Origin: Clostridia bacterium
Lineage (GTDB): Bacteria > Bacillota > Clostridia > Christensenellales > Aristaeellaceae
NCBI GenBank assembly: GCA_017937655.1
Contig: JAGBDE010000025.1
Coordinates: forward strand, 1 to 32,373
Reading direction: 5' to 3'
DNA: 32,373 nucleotides
Positions 1 through 7,141 of this stretch are shown piece after piece. Under the pieces are notes generated by a model. That model ran no database searches. It was not told the DNA's origin and was given only the letters and a program-made list of their open reading frames with translations. Positions within the stretch are counted from its first letter, which is position 1, and every line of letters starts with the position of its first letter. Both the position numbers and the translations under genes were made by a program.

Positions 1-1658
1 CTGTGACAGTTGGTGCATCTACCGGAGATGCGTATGTTGAGACCGGTCGCAGCGTTGATATCGTGCTGGATAAGGATGCGGTGAAAGAGATCACCATCAC
101 GTACAAGCGGTACGAGTATCAGGTGACTACCGAATGCGACGAGGGCGTGGAGAGCATCACCGAAGATGCTGTCTACAAAGCTGGAGAGGACGCAGAGGTC
201 AGCTATGCCATCAAGGATGGATATGAGCTGGTGAGCGTGACTGTGGACGGCGAGGACAAGACCGGCGATGCAGCAGCGTTGAAATTTGAGGATATCTCTG
301 CCAACCATCATGTGAAAGTCGTAACGAAGAAGAGCGAAGCTTCCTATCAGGTGAAACACGTGTATTATGTGGTGGATCCTGATGGGCAGGAGAGCCAGGT
401 GAATGAAGATGGCTTTGTTACCGATCCCATTGGAGGCAAGCACGGAGATACCGTGGTTGCTTCGAATGCAGAGGCTGTGACAGTTGGTGCATCTACCGGA
501 GATGCGTATGTTGAGACCGGTCGCAGCGTTGATATCGTGCTGGATAAGGATGCGGTGAAAGAGATCACCATCACCTACAAGCGGTACGAGTATCGGGTGA
601 CCATTACGGGCGACGAGGGCGTGAATATCCTGAAACCGGGCGCTGTTTACCGCAAGGGCGAAGATGCGTCGGTTGGTTATGAAATCAAGGATGGGTATGA
701 ACTGGTGAGTGTTACAATCAACGGGACAAACGCTCCTGTTGTATTGGCACGCGGTGTCGAGGAATATCAGCATACGCCCGGTACTGTCAGCTTTGCCAAG
801 ATTGCCCGGAATCATGACGTGGTGGTAACGACCAGCAAGATTCCTACTTATCAGCTATATGTGCGGTATTTGTTTGAAGATGGCAGCATGCACGAGGGTT
901 ACAGCGGAGAGTATATACTGTATGACAATACGGCATATTTGACTGGAGACAGCTGGAGCGTTGCGCAGAAAGCTGCGCCCGAAGGTTATGCCTTTGTGGC
1001 TGATGCAAGCGGTCAAATGGGCGGAGATGATCACAATGAGTTGATCTCTGCCGGTATTTCCGGCGAGACATTTGGAAACGCTCACAAGTACGTGACGCTG
1101 GTATACAAGAGAATTCCCAGCTATTGGATCGTTGCCAATTACTATACCATCAACGGTCACAATGTGACCAAGGATAATGAACATTATGTGCAGCTGAAAG
1201 CCTTGACCTATACGGAGGAAACCTCTGTGGACTTTGGCTTTGAGGACGGAAAAAGCTACAATGGGAACAGTTATGATCTGCCCAGAATCGGCGCAGAGAC
1301 TACGGGCAACACGCCTTCTATTGAGAATTGTGTGCTGAAGGGCATTGTTCCCAATGTGAATACGGCATTTGTAGTGGTGGAAATGTACCGGGATATTACC
1401 CCTGAAAAAGTACCTACGCCAACACCAACACCTACACCTACACCTACGCCTACGCCGGAACCTGAGGAAGAAACAACGCCTAGCATTGTACCGGAAGCAA
1501 CGGCTACCGCTATGCCTGAAAACACACCTGCGCCTACTGCCAATAAGAACAACGCGCCGCCTACTGGTGACGGGATGCTGCTTTGGAGCATGATGGCAGT
1601 TTTGTCCGCAGTTGCTTTGGCGCTGGGGATTGGAAAGAAACAGAAAAACAATGGATAA
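1..1658 (+). CDS. Repeat-containing cell-surface protein with sortase-type C-terminus (5' end outside window)
   Basis: The frame is open to the left edge, so only the last 552 or so residues are seen. It contains alternating beta-rich modules. One type begins YQVKHVYYVVDPDGQE and resembles MucBP-like beta-grasp repeats; the other begins YEYxVT and contains GYELVSVT. Next come about 70 residues with a (Pro-Thr) stalk near residues 470-485 and a C-terminus of APPTGD, a hydrophobic helix and the basic tail GKKQKNNG. That order (PxTG-like box, membrane helix, positive tail) is the layout of a sortase substrate, although the box is PPTGD rather than LPxTG. The likely role is adhesion or a wall-anchored scaffold; no enzymatic domain is visible. 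A strong hairpin terminator follows the stop. Confidence 0.8.
   Translation, partial: VTVGASTGDAYVETGRSVDIVLDKDAVKEITITYKRYEYQVTTECDEGVESITEDAVYKAGEDAEVSYAIKDGYELVSVTVDGEDKTGDAAALKFEDISANHHVKVVTKKSEASYQVKHVYYVVDPDGQESQVNEDGFVTDPIGGKHGDTVVASNAEAVTVGASTGDAYVETGRSVDIVLDKDAVKEITITYKRYEYRVTITGDEGVNILKPGAVYRKGEDASVGYEIKDGYELVSVTINGTNAPVVLARGVEEYQHTPGTVSFAKIARNHDVVVTTSKIPTYQLYVRYLFEDGSMHEGYSGEYILYDNTAYLTGDSWSVAQKAAPEGYAFVADASGQMGGDDHNELISAGISGETFGNAHKYVTLVYKRIPSYWIVANYYTINGHNVTKDNEHYVQLKALTYTEETSVDFGFEDGKSYNGNSYDLPRIGAETTGNTPSIENCVLKGIVPNVNTAFVVVEMYRDITPEKVPTPTPTPTPTPTPTPEPEEETTPSIVPEATATAMPENTPAPTANKNNAPPTGDGMLLWSMMAVLSAVALALGIGKKQKNNG
475..601 (+). repeat. Second copy of a near-identical 127-bp intragenic repeat (first copy 1-127)
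   Basis: Bases 475-601 match bases 1-127 at 125 of 127 positions, an offset of 474 bp or 158 codons. The repeat encodes the segment from AVTVGASTGD to TYKRYEY in the surface protein. Such high identity within one gene points to recent duplication or gene conversion between modules, and more copies probably lie upstream of the window. Confidence 0.9.
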
Positions 1659-1675
1659 ACCCTTTTGAAGAATTG

Positions 1676-1702
1676 GATCCCCCGGAGTAATCCCGGGGGA
1701 TC
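1676..1702. terminator. Intrinsic terminator between convergent genes
   Basis: A perfect 10-bp stem (GATCCCCCGG paired with CCGGGGGATC) closes a 7-nt loop and is followed by a T-rich stretch. It lies between the stop of the surface-protein gene at 1658 and the stop of the leftward gene at 1714, so it can serve both. Confidence 0.8.
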
Positions 1703-1713
1703 TTGCTGTTTAC

Positions 1714-2685
1714 TTAGTTTTGGTAATGAAAATTTGGCTGCGTGAGAAAAGGGAAAATGATCAGGTGATCATCCTGAAGAGTGTCCCGGTGAAGAGCGAC
1801 GCAGGTGGGCTGACTGTTTTGATAGGTGGTGTAGTAGTACAGCCCTTTATCCATATTGATGCAGCTGGAATAGATGGTTTTATCATTGGCAGAACCCACC
1901 TTTACGGTACCCTCCACCATGGCTACGGTGGCAAGAATGTGGAAGAACTGGTTGACGGCGGCAGTTTCTTCAGGTTGGCAGGAGGAGTGGTATTTGGTGA
2001 AAACGGCTCTGACAAAGCGGGAAGGCGAGGACAGATCGCCCGGGAGCCCAACGCCGCCAAGCCCGCGGGACCAGATGGGAAGCGCTACCGGGGAGGCAAG
2101 CTGATTGGAAGGGTCGCAAGCGGAGAGAGACAAGTAGTTGGATAGGTTATGCATGTGATAATCAAAAGGAGGATTGTTGGTAAGTACGCCGACGGGATTT
2201 TCATGAATATGGAGACCATCCCGAGTGGATTCCACAGTAATGGATGAAGTTTGATCGGCGATGATCCAATGAAGGGGCGAGAGGGGGTATTGCTGACTGA
2301 AGGGAATGCTGACGAGGTTGAGCTGATCCAGCATGGCGCGGGTTTCGGTAAGGGTTTTACATTGGGCAAGCACCTAAGGAATGAACTCAAAAGGAGCAAC
2401 ATTGGTTTTGGAAGGGTTTCTGGGGTGATAAACTGCATTGCCAGGAAAATTGAGACCTGCCATGGAAAGACCGTAATCATTGGTGGCATCAAAATAGAGG
2501 GGATAATCATCCACTACAATGGCTGCACCAATGAGGGCATGATGAACTGGAAGACCAGGAGCACTACGGAATTGCAGGGGAAAGTTCCGGGGAGTGATGA
2601 CCACAGATTCGTAATAGCTGTATTCAAGATCGAGATTACGACCGAAATAGTGATCCCCTGCGGTAAAAGTGAGTGCGGTACACAT
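1714..2685 (-). pseudogene. Choloylglycine hydrolase family (bile salt hydrolase / penicillin V acylase), interrupted by in-frame TAG
   Basis: Reading leftward from ATG at 2685, preceded by AGGAGG, the product starts MCTALTF. Cys2 would be the N-terminal nucleophile exposed by Met removal. Family landmarks follow: FGRNLDLE (Arg16, Asp19), MAGLNFPG, GVLTNNPPFDYH, GLGGVGLPGDLSSPSRFVRA and YSSCINMDKGLYYY. The total is 323 codons plus stop, the normal family length, with no frameshift. After 103 residues, however, the frame meets TAG at 2374-2376, directly after EFIP, where relatives usually carry EFIPW; a TGG-to-TAG change is the simplest cause. The remaining 219 codons are intact. Without readthrough the gene is dead, because the N-terminal piece lacks the later catalytic Asn and Arg. 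If functional it would hydrolyse conjugated bile salts or related amides. Confidence 0.85.
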
Positions 2686-2798
2686 GGCAAATCCTCCTTT
2701 TTGTGGGTAGTATTGCAAGATTCGGGCGGGATATACAGAGAAAACAAGCACAGAAAAGCGTGCATCGCACGGATGCATGCTCAGAAGTAGCGGAATAA

Positions 2799-3701
2799 TC
2801 AGCGGGTGAATTCCAGTATTTGACCGCCAAGGTTCAGGCTGATGGTGGTACCGCTGTATACGCCTTCAATGGCGATGTCGTTCTGATAAAGGATGAAGGA
2901 AGGTCCGGAACGCCGCCAGGCGCAGGAATAGGTAGAATTGCCGATGACCAAAGCGCCGCTGCCGTCTGGGTTCAGAGTGAGGGTGACAACTGAGTCAGCC
3001 ATGCGGCAGGTCCACGTGCCGGTAACATCCTCAATCTTGACGGAGGCATCGGGGGCGGATTCGGTGGCGTCGATGCGGCGGAAGATACGCTGGTGGTTTC
3101 CATCAACAAAACGGATAACGGATTCGCCGTTTTCTACGGAGAGGCAGTACATGTCGTTGGTAGTAAAGGTGCCGTTGTAGACATAATCGAAGAGAATTTT
3201 GGTTTCTTCGGTGGTCCAGGAAAGAATATCGATGGTTTGGCTGGCGGCGATTGCACTGCCGGTGCCGTCTTCATGGAAAACAAGAGTGTGGATGAGGCGG
3301 CTGTTGCCATCGTCGCAATACCAGCTGCCTGCCACGGAAGAAGAATCGATGCGGTAGTATTTGCGGGTGGTTCCGTCAGCGGCGCTGAAAAGGATGTAAT
3401 ATTCACCGTCTTCCTGAATCAGGGTATACATTGTTTCCACGATGCGCCATTCGTCGCTTGTGAAATACTCAAAAACAACGAAGTTTTCTTCAAGACGCCA
3501 GGAACGAATGGCATAATTCGTCCGGGGAGCGCAGAACTTGCCGGTGCCGTCTTCATTGAAAATGAGGGAGTAGATAAGCTGGGGATCACCATCGGAGAAG
3601 TACCATTCGCCTTCGAGGATGGAGGAAGATGCCTCCGCCAGAGTGAAGGAACAGGGAAGCAGAAAGAACAAAACCAAAAGAAAAGAAATCAGTTTGCGCA
3701 T
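2799..3701 (-). CDS. Secreted protein with three lipocalin-like repeats
   Basis: From ATG at 3701 the product begins MRKLISFLLVLFFLLPCSF, a clear signal peptide ending near LAEA. An upstream ATG at 3713 sits directly against the AGAAAGGA ribosome site, so 3701 with about 11 nt spacing is preferred. The mature part holds three modules of about 75-90 residues that start EGEWYFSDGD, AGSWYCDDGN and TGTWTCRMAD. Each then carries a 'lxFxEDGTG'-type beta hairpin (third copy LNPDGSG) and, in the first two, an IRSW/ILSW-type strand. This is the pattern of small beta-barrel (lipocalin-like, DUF-type) domains of unknown ligand. It lies upstream of the broken hydrolase gene on the same strand with a gap of about 110 nt. 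Confidence 0.7.
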   Translation of the reverse strand: MRKLISFLLVLFFLLPCSFTLAEASSSILEGEWYFSDGDPQLIYSLIFNEDGTGKFCAPRTNYAIRSWRLEENFVVFEYFTSDEWRIVETMYTLIQEDGEYYILFSAADGTTRKYYRIDSSSVAGSWYCDDGNSRLIHTLVFHEDGTGSAIAASQTIDILSWTTEETKILFDYVYNGTFTTNDMYCLSVENGESVIRFVDGNHQRIFRRIDATESAPDASVKIEDVTGTWTCRMADSVVTLTLNPDGSGALVIGNSTYSCAWRRSGPSFILYQNDIAIEGVYSGTTISLNLGGQILEFTR

Positions 3702-3791
3702 GGGAGAGTTCATCCTTTCTGAAATTGTGTTTTGTTGCTTACAGTATAGGCGGGGGAAAGGAGCCGGTCAAGGCTGGGAAAGGGTTATGCG

Positions 3792-3820
3792 TTGACAGGA
3801 AAGCGTTTGTGGAGTATGAT
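3792..3820 (+). promoter_or_regulatory. Sigma-A promoter of the sugar isomerase gene
   Basis: TTGACA at 3792-3797, a 17-bp spacer and TATGAT at 3815-3820 give a near-consensus promoter, 40 bp before the ATG at 3861. It is the only good promoter in the gap between two divergent genes. Confidence 0.75.
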
Positions 3821-3860
3821 GGGAACAGCATTACAACTGAATGATTTGGAGGGCGGTACA

Positions 3861-4610
3861 ATGAAAATCGGCGCACAGATGTTTACAGTTCGGGAGTTTA
3901 CCTAGACGCTGGAGGATTTCAGTCGGACGCTGGAAAGAATTGCAGAGATTGGATACACGACGGTTCAGGTTTCGGCGACCTTTCCTTTTGAACCACAGTG
4001 GCTGAAGGAACAACTTGAAAAGAACGGGCTGGAGTGCGTGTTCACCCACACCCTTGTGGACAGGCTGCAGGGAGATGCTGCGCAGGTGGCGAAGGATCAC
4101 GAGGTGTTTGGCTGCGGGCTTGTGGGGCTTGGGTATTACTCTTTTGATGAAGAAAAGGGCGATACATATGAGAAATTCAAGGAGCTGTATCTGCCCGTTG
4201 CCAAAACGCTGAAGCACAACGGCAAGTACTTTATGTACCACAATCACGATCAGGAATTCCGGAAGGTTGGCGGGATGACCATTCTGGAAAGGATCGCCGG
4301 AGATTTTGCGGCGGATGAACTGGGATTCACTCTGGACACCTTCTGGGTACAGGCGGGTGGCGGAGATCCTGCCCAGTGGCTGGAAAGGCTGGCAGGACGC
4401 ATTTCCTGCATCCATTTGAAGGACTACGCCTACGGACGGAAAATGGCCGTGGTGGGCGAGGGCAACATCAACTTTGACCGGGTGTTTGAGATGGCGGAAA
4501 AAGGCGGGACGAAGTACATGATGGTGGAACAGGATGACTGCAACGGGGAAGATCCCTTTGAGTGCCTGAGGAGGAGTTATAAGAATTTGAAGGCGATGGG
4601 GTTCAGGTAA
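3861..4610 (+). pseudogene. Sugar phosphate isomerase/epimerase (xylose-isomerase-like TIM barrel), interrupted by TAG at codon 15
   Basis: ATG at 3861 follows GGAGG at 8 nt spacing and starts MKIGAQMFTVREFT, the typical opening of this family. Codon 15 (3903-3905) is TAG; the protein then continues in the same frame without another defect to TAA at 4608-4610. Total length is 249 residues, normal for the family. Landmarks include YHNHDQEF (metal site), the segment GFTLDTFWVQAGG, the strand CIHLKDY and VGEGNINF. Glutamine (CAG) or lysine (AAG) would be one base away from TAG at this position. Restart at GTG 4038 or a nearby codon would lose the first strands of the barrel. The substrate cannot be told; relatives include inositol and sugar-acid epimerases. 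Confidence 0.8.
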
Positions 4611-4777
4611 GCGTGTAAAAGAAAAAAGAACTGCCTCCAGCGGAGGTGATGGAAAGGATGGAGTTATCCTTCGCCTTCCATTGTGTAAACAGCGAAACGC
4701 AAGCCTTGGCTGGCTTGTGGTTTTGTGTGCTGCTGTGATAGAATGAAAGCGATAAACTTGAATTTGACGGACTACTC

Positions 4778-4806
4778 TTGATTCTTTTTGTAAACTGTGA
4801 TATATT
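4778..4806 (+). promoter_or_regulatory. Putative promoter of the MATE gene
   Basis: TTGATT at 4778-4783, a 17-bp spacer and TATATT at 4801-4806. Transcription from here would give a leader of about 100 nt before the ATG at 4914. The rest of the 303-nt gap from 4611 holds an imperfect ATGGAA...TTCCAT hairpin at 4649-4681 and no gene that I can see. Confidence 0.55.
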
Positions 4807-4844
4807 ATCTATGCTCGGAGGGCAAATCATTCGTTGGAAGTGAT

Positions 4845-4900
4845 TCGCTGGATAAGGCACAGGTTGAAACACCTGCACCTTATCCAGCGATTTTTGTTTT
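4845..4900 (+). terminator. Terminator hairpin in the MATE leader (possible attenuator)
   Basis: A 13-bp perfect stem (4845-4857 with 4878-4890), an internal 2-nt mismatch and a further 5-bp stem close a 6-nt loop. TTTTTGTTTT follows at 4891-4900. The Shine-Dalgarno AAAGGAGG begins at the next base. A smaller hairpin (4825-4845, loop GTTG) precedes it and shares base 4845. A full intrinsic terminator between a promoter and the ribosome site is the signature of transcription attenuation; the signal is unknown. Confidence 0.65.
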
Positions 4901-4913
4901 AAAGGAGGAATTT

Positions 4914-6230
4914 ATGGATATCCTTAACAGCAAAATCAAACCGATGTATTTTAGGTATCTTGTGGCGGCATCAGGTAGTGCAATGGTAGCATCTGTTTTT
5001 GGCATGATTGATGCGATGATGGTTGGAAAGTATCATGGTCCGTCTGGCAATGCCGCCCTTGCGGTGTTCAATCCCTTGTGGAGCATCATCTATTGTCTTG
5101 GCTTGCTTGCTGGTATTGGTGGTTCCGTTCTGTTTGCAAATCATCGTGGACAAGGTGACGAAAAAACAGCACAGCAGTATTTTACACTCTCCATTCTCTA
5201 TGGTATTGTCCTTTCAGCCATCGCTATGCTTGGCATCGGTTTATTTCAGGAACCGCTGTTCCGCTTCTTTGGTGCGGATGATGAATTGCTGCATTTGGCA
5301 AAACTGTACTTGAAACCGATTTTCTTTGCAATTCCGTGCTGCGTGTTCAGTAATATCCTGTCTGCATATCTTCGCAATGATAACAATCCGACGCTCGCTA
5401 CAGTTGCAGTTATTACAGGCGGTATTTTCAATTGTATCGGTGATTATCTCTGTGTATTCACCCTTGATATGGGCATCTTCGGAGCAGGTCTTGCAACGGC
5501 TATTGGTCAATACCTCGCTATCATGATTATGCTAACGCACTTCTTCCGCAAGAAAAATACGTTGAAATTTGTGAAGCCTGCGAAAGTACTCCAAAAGGTT
5601 GGAAGAATATCTGTAACAGGCTTATCTACAGCTGTAAATGATTTGGCAATGGGCATCATTGGTATCTTGTTCAATCGCCAGATTATGACCTATCTCGGCT
5701 CCGATGCCCTTGCTGTATATGGCATCATTACACAGGTAACTGCCTTTGCTCAGTGCCTTGCTTATGGTGCAGGGCAGGCAGCACAACCAATTGTTGCTCA
5801 GAACTATGGTGCCGGGCAAAGCAGCCGCATCAAGGAATGCTTGAAATACGGGCTTTATACCTGTGCAGGTATGGGTGTATTCTGGGTAATTGCTATGCTT
5901 GTGTTTCCAAATGCGATTATGAATTTCTTTATGAATCCGACCCCTTCTGTTGAGGTCATTGCGCCTGGCATTCTTCGCACTTATGGCATCTCATATCTCC
6001 TACTGCCGTTCAACCTGTTTGCAACCTACTACTTTCAGTCATTGATGAAACCTGACCTCTCAATGGTTGCTTCCCTCGCAAGAGGTGCAGTAATAAGTGG
6101 TGCAATGATTCTGTTGTTACCTGTTGTTTTCGGCGCAAACAGTATTTGGTACGCTATGCTGATAACCGAAACCTTAGTTGCGGTTTTCAGTACATATCAT
6201 GTGCTGATCTGTACCAAGCAACTGATATAA
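4914..6230 (+). CDS. MATE family multidrug/cation efflux transporter
   Basis: The 438-residue product starts at ATG 4914 behind AAAGGAGG; the longer frame back to 4797 would run through the terminator hairpin and is unlikely. The sequence is hydrophobic throughout with about 12 membrane segments in two halves. It has MATE-type features: a helix 1 segment with MIDAMMVGKYHG, AVFNPLWSIIYCLGLLAGIGGSV in helix 2, and the second-half counterpart YGAGQAAQPIVAQNYGAGQ. MATE proteins export drugs or metabolites by Na+ or H+ antiport across the cytoplasmic membrane; the substrate cannot be predicted. Base composition is AT-richer than the enzyme cluster to the right, and the gene sits beside an insertion sequence, so acquisition by transfer is plausible. 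Confidence 0.9.
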   Translation: MDILNSKIKPMYFRYLVAASGSAMVASVFGMIDAMMVGKYHGPSGNAALAVFNPLWSIIYCLGLLAGIGGSVLFANHRGQGDEKTAQQYFTLSILYGIVLSAIAMLGIGLFQEPLFRFFGADDELLHLAKLYLKPIFFAIPCCVFSNILSAYLRNDNNPTLATVAVITGGIFNCIGDYLCVFTLDMGIFGAGLATAIGQYLAIMIMLTHFFRKKNTLKFVKPAKVLQKVGRISVTGLSTAVNDLAMGIIGILFNRQIMTYLGSDALAVYGIITQVTAFAQCLAYGAGQAAQPIVAQNYGAGQSSRIKECLKYGLYTCAGMGVFWVIAMLVFPNAIMNFFMNPTPSVEVIAPGILRTYGISYLLLPFNLFATYYFQSLMKPDLSMVASLARGAVISGAMILLLPVVFGANSIWYAMLITETLVAVFSTYHVLICTKQLI

Positions 6231-6340
6231 AACTCAAAATCCAATTTGTTGAGGAGACGAGAAATTCATTTCCCATTGTGTAGAGAGGGCGCAATTATAC
6301 GCACTGTACCAGTGCATTGCGTTTATAAACCTGCATAAGC

Positions 6341-6371
6341 AAATGAGCATCCGAATATCGGATGCTCATTT
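6341..6371 (+). terminator. Hairpin terminator downstream of the MATE gene
   Basis: A 13-bp perfect stem (AAATGAGCATCCG with its complement) has a 5-nt AATAT loop and a short T-containing tail. It lies 110 nt after the MATE stop. A second small hairpin, GCACTG-TAC-CAGTGC, is at 6301-6315. The rest of the 335-nt gap to 6565 is the left end of the insertion sequence. Confidence 0.6.
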
Positions 6372-6442
6372 GTTCGTTGCAGGATAAACTGTTCCTCAAC
6401 AACCCTCCCACCATCCCAGAGGGGTTTTTCATGTATATCGAA

Positions 6443-6465
6443 AACCCCACGCTAGGCGTGGGGTT
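6443..6465 (+). repeat. Left-end hairpin of the IS200-type element
   Basis: A perfect 10-bp stem with a 3-nt TAG loop, near the left boundary of the element. In this family such imperfect or perfect palindromes are the structures bound by TnpA on single-stranded DNA. The flanking bases GAAAACCCC resemble the GAAAAACCCC that opens the right-end hairpin. Confidence 0.7.
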
Positions 6466-6500
6466 CAAAAGAGCTTAAAGCTATGGATATGAAAGAAAGA

Positions 6501-6558
6501 CTCCTTTTGCTATAGTAAGGAAGCGGCCTGGCAACTGCAACCAAAAGCAAAAGGAGGT
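6501..6558 (+). promoter_or_regulatory. Hairpin sequestering the tnpA ribosome-binding site
   Basis: CTCCTTTTGC at 6501-6510 is exactly complementary to GCAAAAGGAG at 6547-6556, which contains most of the Shine-Dalgarno AAGGAGGT (6551-6558) for the ATG at 6566. Folding would hide the ribosome site. IS200 is known to limit its own transposase translation in this way, so the arrangement is consistent with established family biology. Confidence 0.75.
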
Positions 6559-6565
6559 CATTTGA

Positions 6566-7030
6566 ATGGCAAATGACGAAAAGAGCTTAACACATACCAA
6601 ATGGAACTGTAAATATCATGTAGTATTCGCACCGAAGTACCGTAGGAAAGTATTTTATGGAGAAAAGAAGAGGGAAATAGGAGCGATACTGAGAAAATTG
6701 TGTGAATGGAAAGGAATAAAGATAATAGAAGCGGAGATCTGTCCAGATCATGTACATATGTTAATCGAAATACCGCCAAAGATAGCGGTGTCATCTTTTA
6801 TGGGATATTTGAAAGGAAAAAGTAGTTTGATGATCTACGAACAATTTGCGGATATCAAGTATAAGTATCGAAATAGAGAATTCTGGTGCCGCGGATATTA
6901 TGTAGATACTGTAGGAAAGAACAAAGCAAAGATAGCAGAATACATTAAGCACCAACTCGATGAAGACAAGTTGGGGGAACAGATGACTATGCTAAGCAAA
7001 AATAAAGACGACCCTTTTATGGGTCGGTAA
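6566..7030 (+). CDS. tnpA: IS200/IS605-family transposase TnpA
   Basis: The 154-residue Y1 HUH transposase is full length for IS200-type proteins. It opens with the family pattern KYHVVFAPKYRRKVF. His62-Val-His64 (CPDHVHML) forms the metal-binding HUH pair. Tyr126 in the helix AEYIKHQ fits the catalytic tyrosine that makes the 5'-phosphotyrosine intermediate. It moves single-stranded DNA by peel-and-paste. The start is fixed by AAGGAGGT at 8 nt spacing, which lies in a sequestering hairpin. No frameshift or stop is present, so the protein is probably active. Confidence 0.92.
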   Translation: MANDEKSLTHTKWNCKYHVVFAPKYRRKVFYGEKKREIGAILRKLCEWKGIKIIEAEICPDHVHMLIEIPPKIAVSSFMGYLKGKSSLMIYEQFADIKYKYRNREFWCRGYYVDTVGKNKAKIAEYIKHQLDEDKLGEQMTMLSKNKDDPFMGR

Positions 7031-7110
7031 GTAACAAGCCTATGCAAATGTCAGGCCGTTTATGCGTCTGTTAGGACGCTGCTGGTATCAGAGGGCTTTG
7101 CCCGCATATG

Positions 7111-7134
7111 AAAAACCCCCGGCTTTGCCGGGGG
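7111..7134 (-). terminator. Right-end IS hairpin, also terminator for the leftward NUDIX operon
   Basis: An 8-bp GC stem (CCCCCGGC / GCCGGGGG, loop TTT) has five As on its left side, which read as five Us in leftward transcripts. It lies 8 nt beyond the NUDIX stop codon. It is therefore both the probable right end of the insertion sequence and a good intrinsic terminator for the gene beside it. Confidence 0.65.
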
Positions 7135-7141
7135 ATACTTA

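Larger units (their letters stand above)
6436..7138 (+). mobile_element. IS200/IS605-family insertion sequence (single tnpA)
   Basis: One Y1 transposase gene is flanked by subterminal hairpins instead of inverted repeats: AACCCCACGC/GCGTGGGGTT on the left (6443-6465) and CCCCCGGC/GCCGGGGG on the right (7116-7134). The total of about 700 bp is typical for IS200-type elements. No tnpB accessory gene is present. Exact ends are estimates because these elements make no target duplication. Everything needed for movement (intact tnpA, both hairpin ends) appears present. Confidence 0.8.

Noticed and set aside
1410..1462. Possible CRISPR-like short repeat
   Set aside because: The repeated CCTACA/CCAACA units are in frame and encode the Pro-Thr stalk of the surface protein. 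There are no spacers. No CRISPR array was seen anywhere in the window.
2374..2376. Pyrrolysine or selenocysteine insertion at the internal TAG of the hydrolase gene
   Set aside because: Selenocysteine uses TGA, and pyrrolysine is known mainly in methylamine methyltransferases. The position normally holds Trp, and nothing downstream looks like a dedicated insertion element. Simple mutation is more likely, so only the general TAG pattern is kept as a finding.
4797..4913. N-terminal extension of the MATE protein from ATG 4797
   Set aside because: This stretch contains the -10 element and the terminator hairpin and encodes no membrane helix. ATG 4914 has an ideal ribosome site.
6231..6440. A tRNA or other stable RNA gene between the MATE gene and the IS
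   Set aside because: The hairpins here are simple palindromes; no cloverleaf or T-loop pattern can be made.
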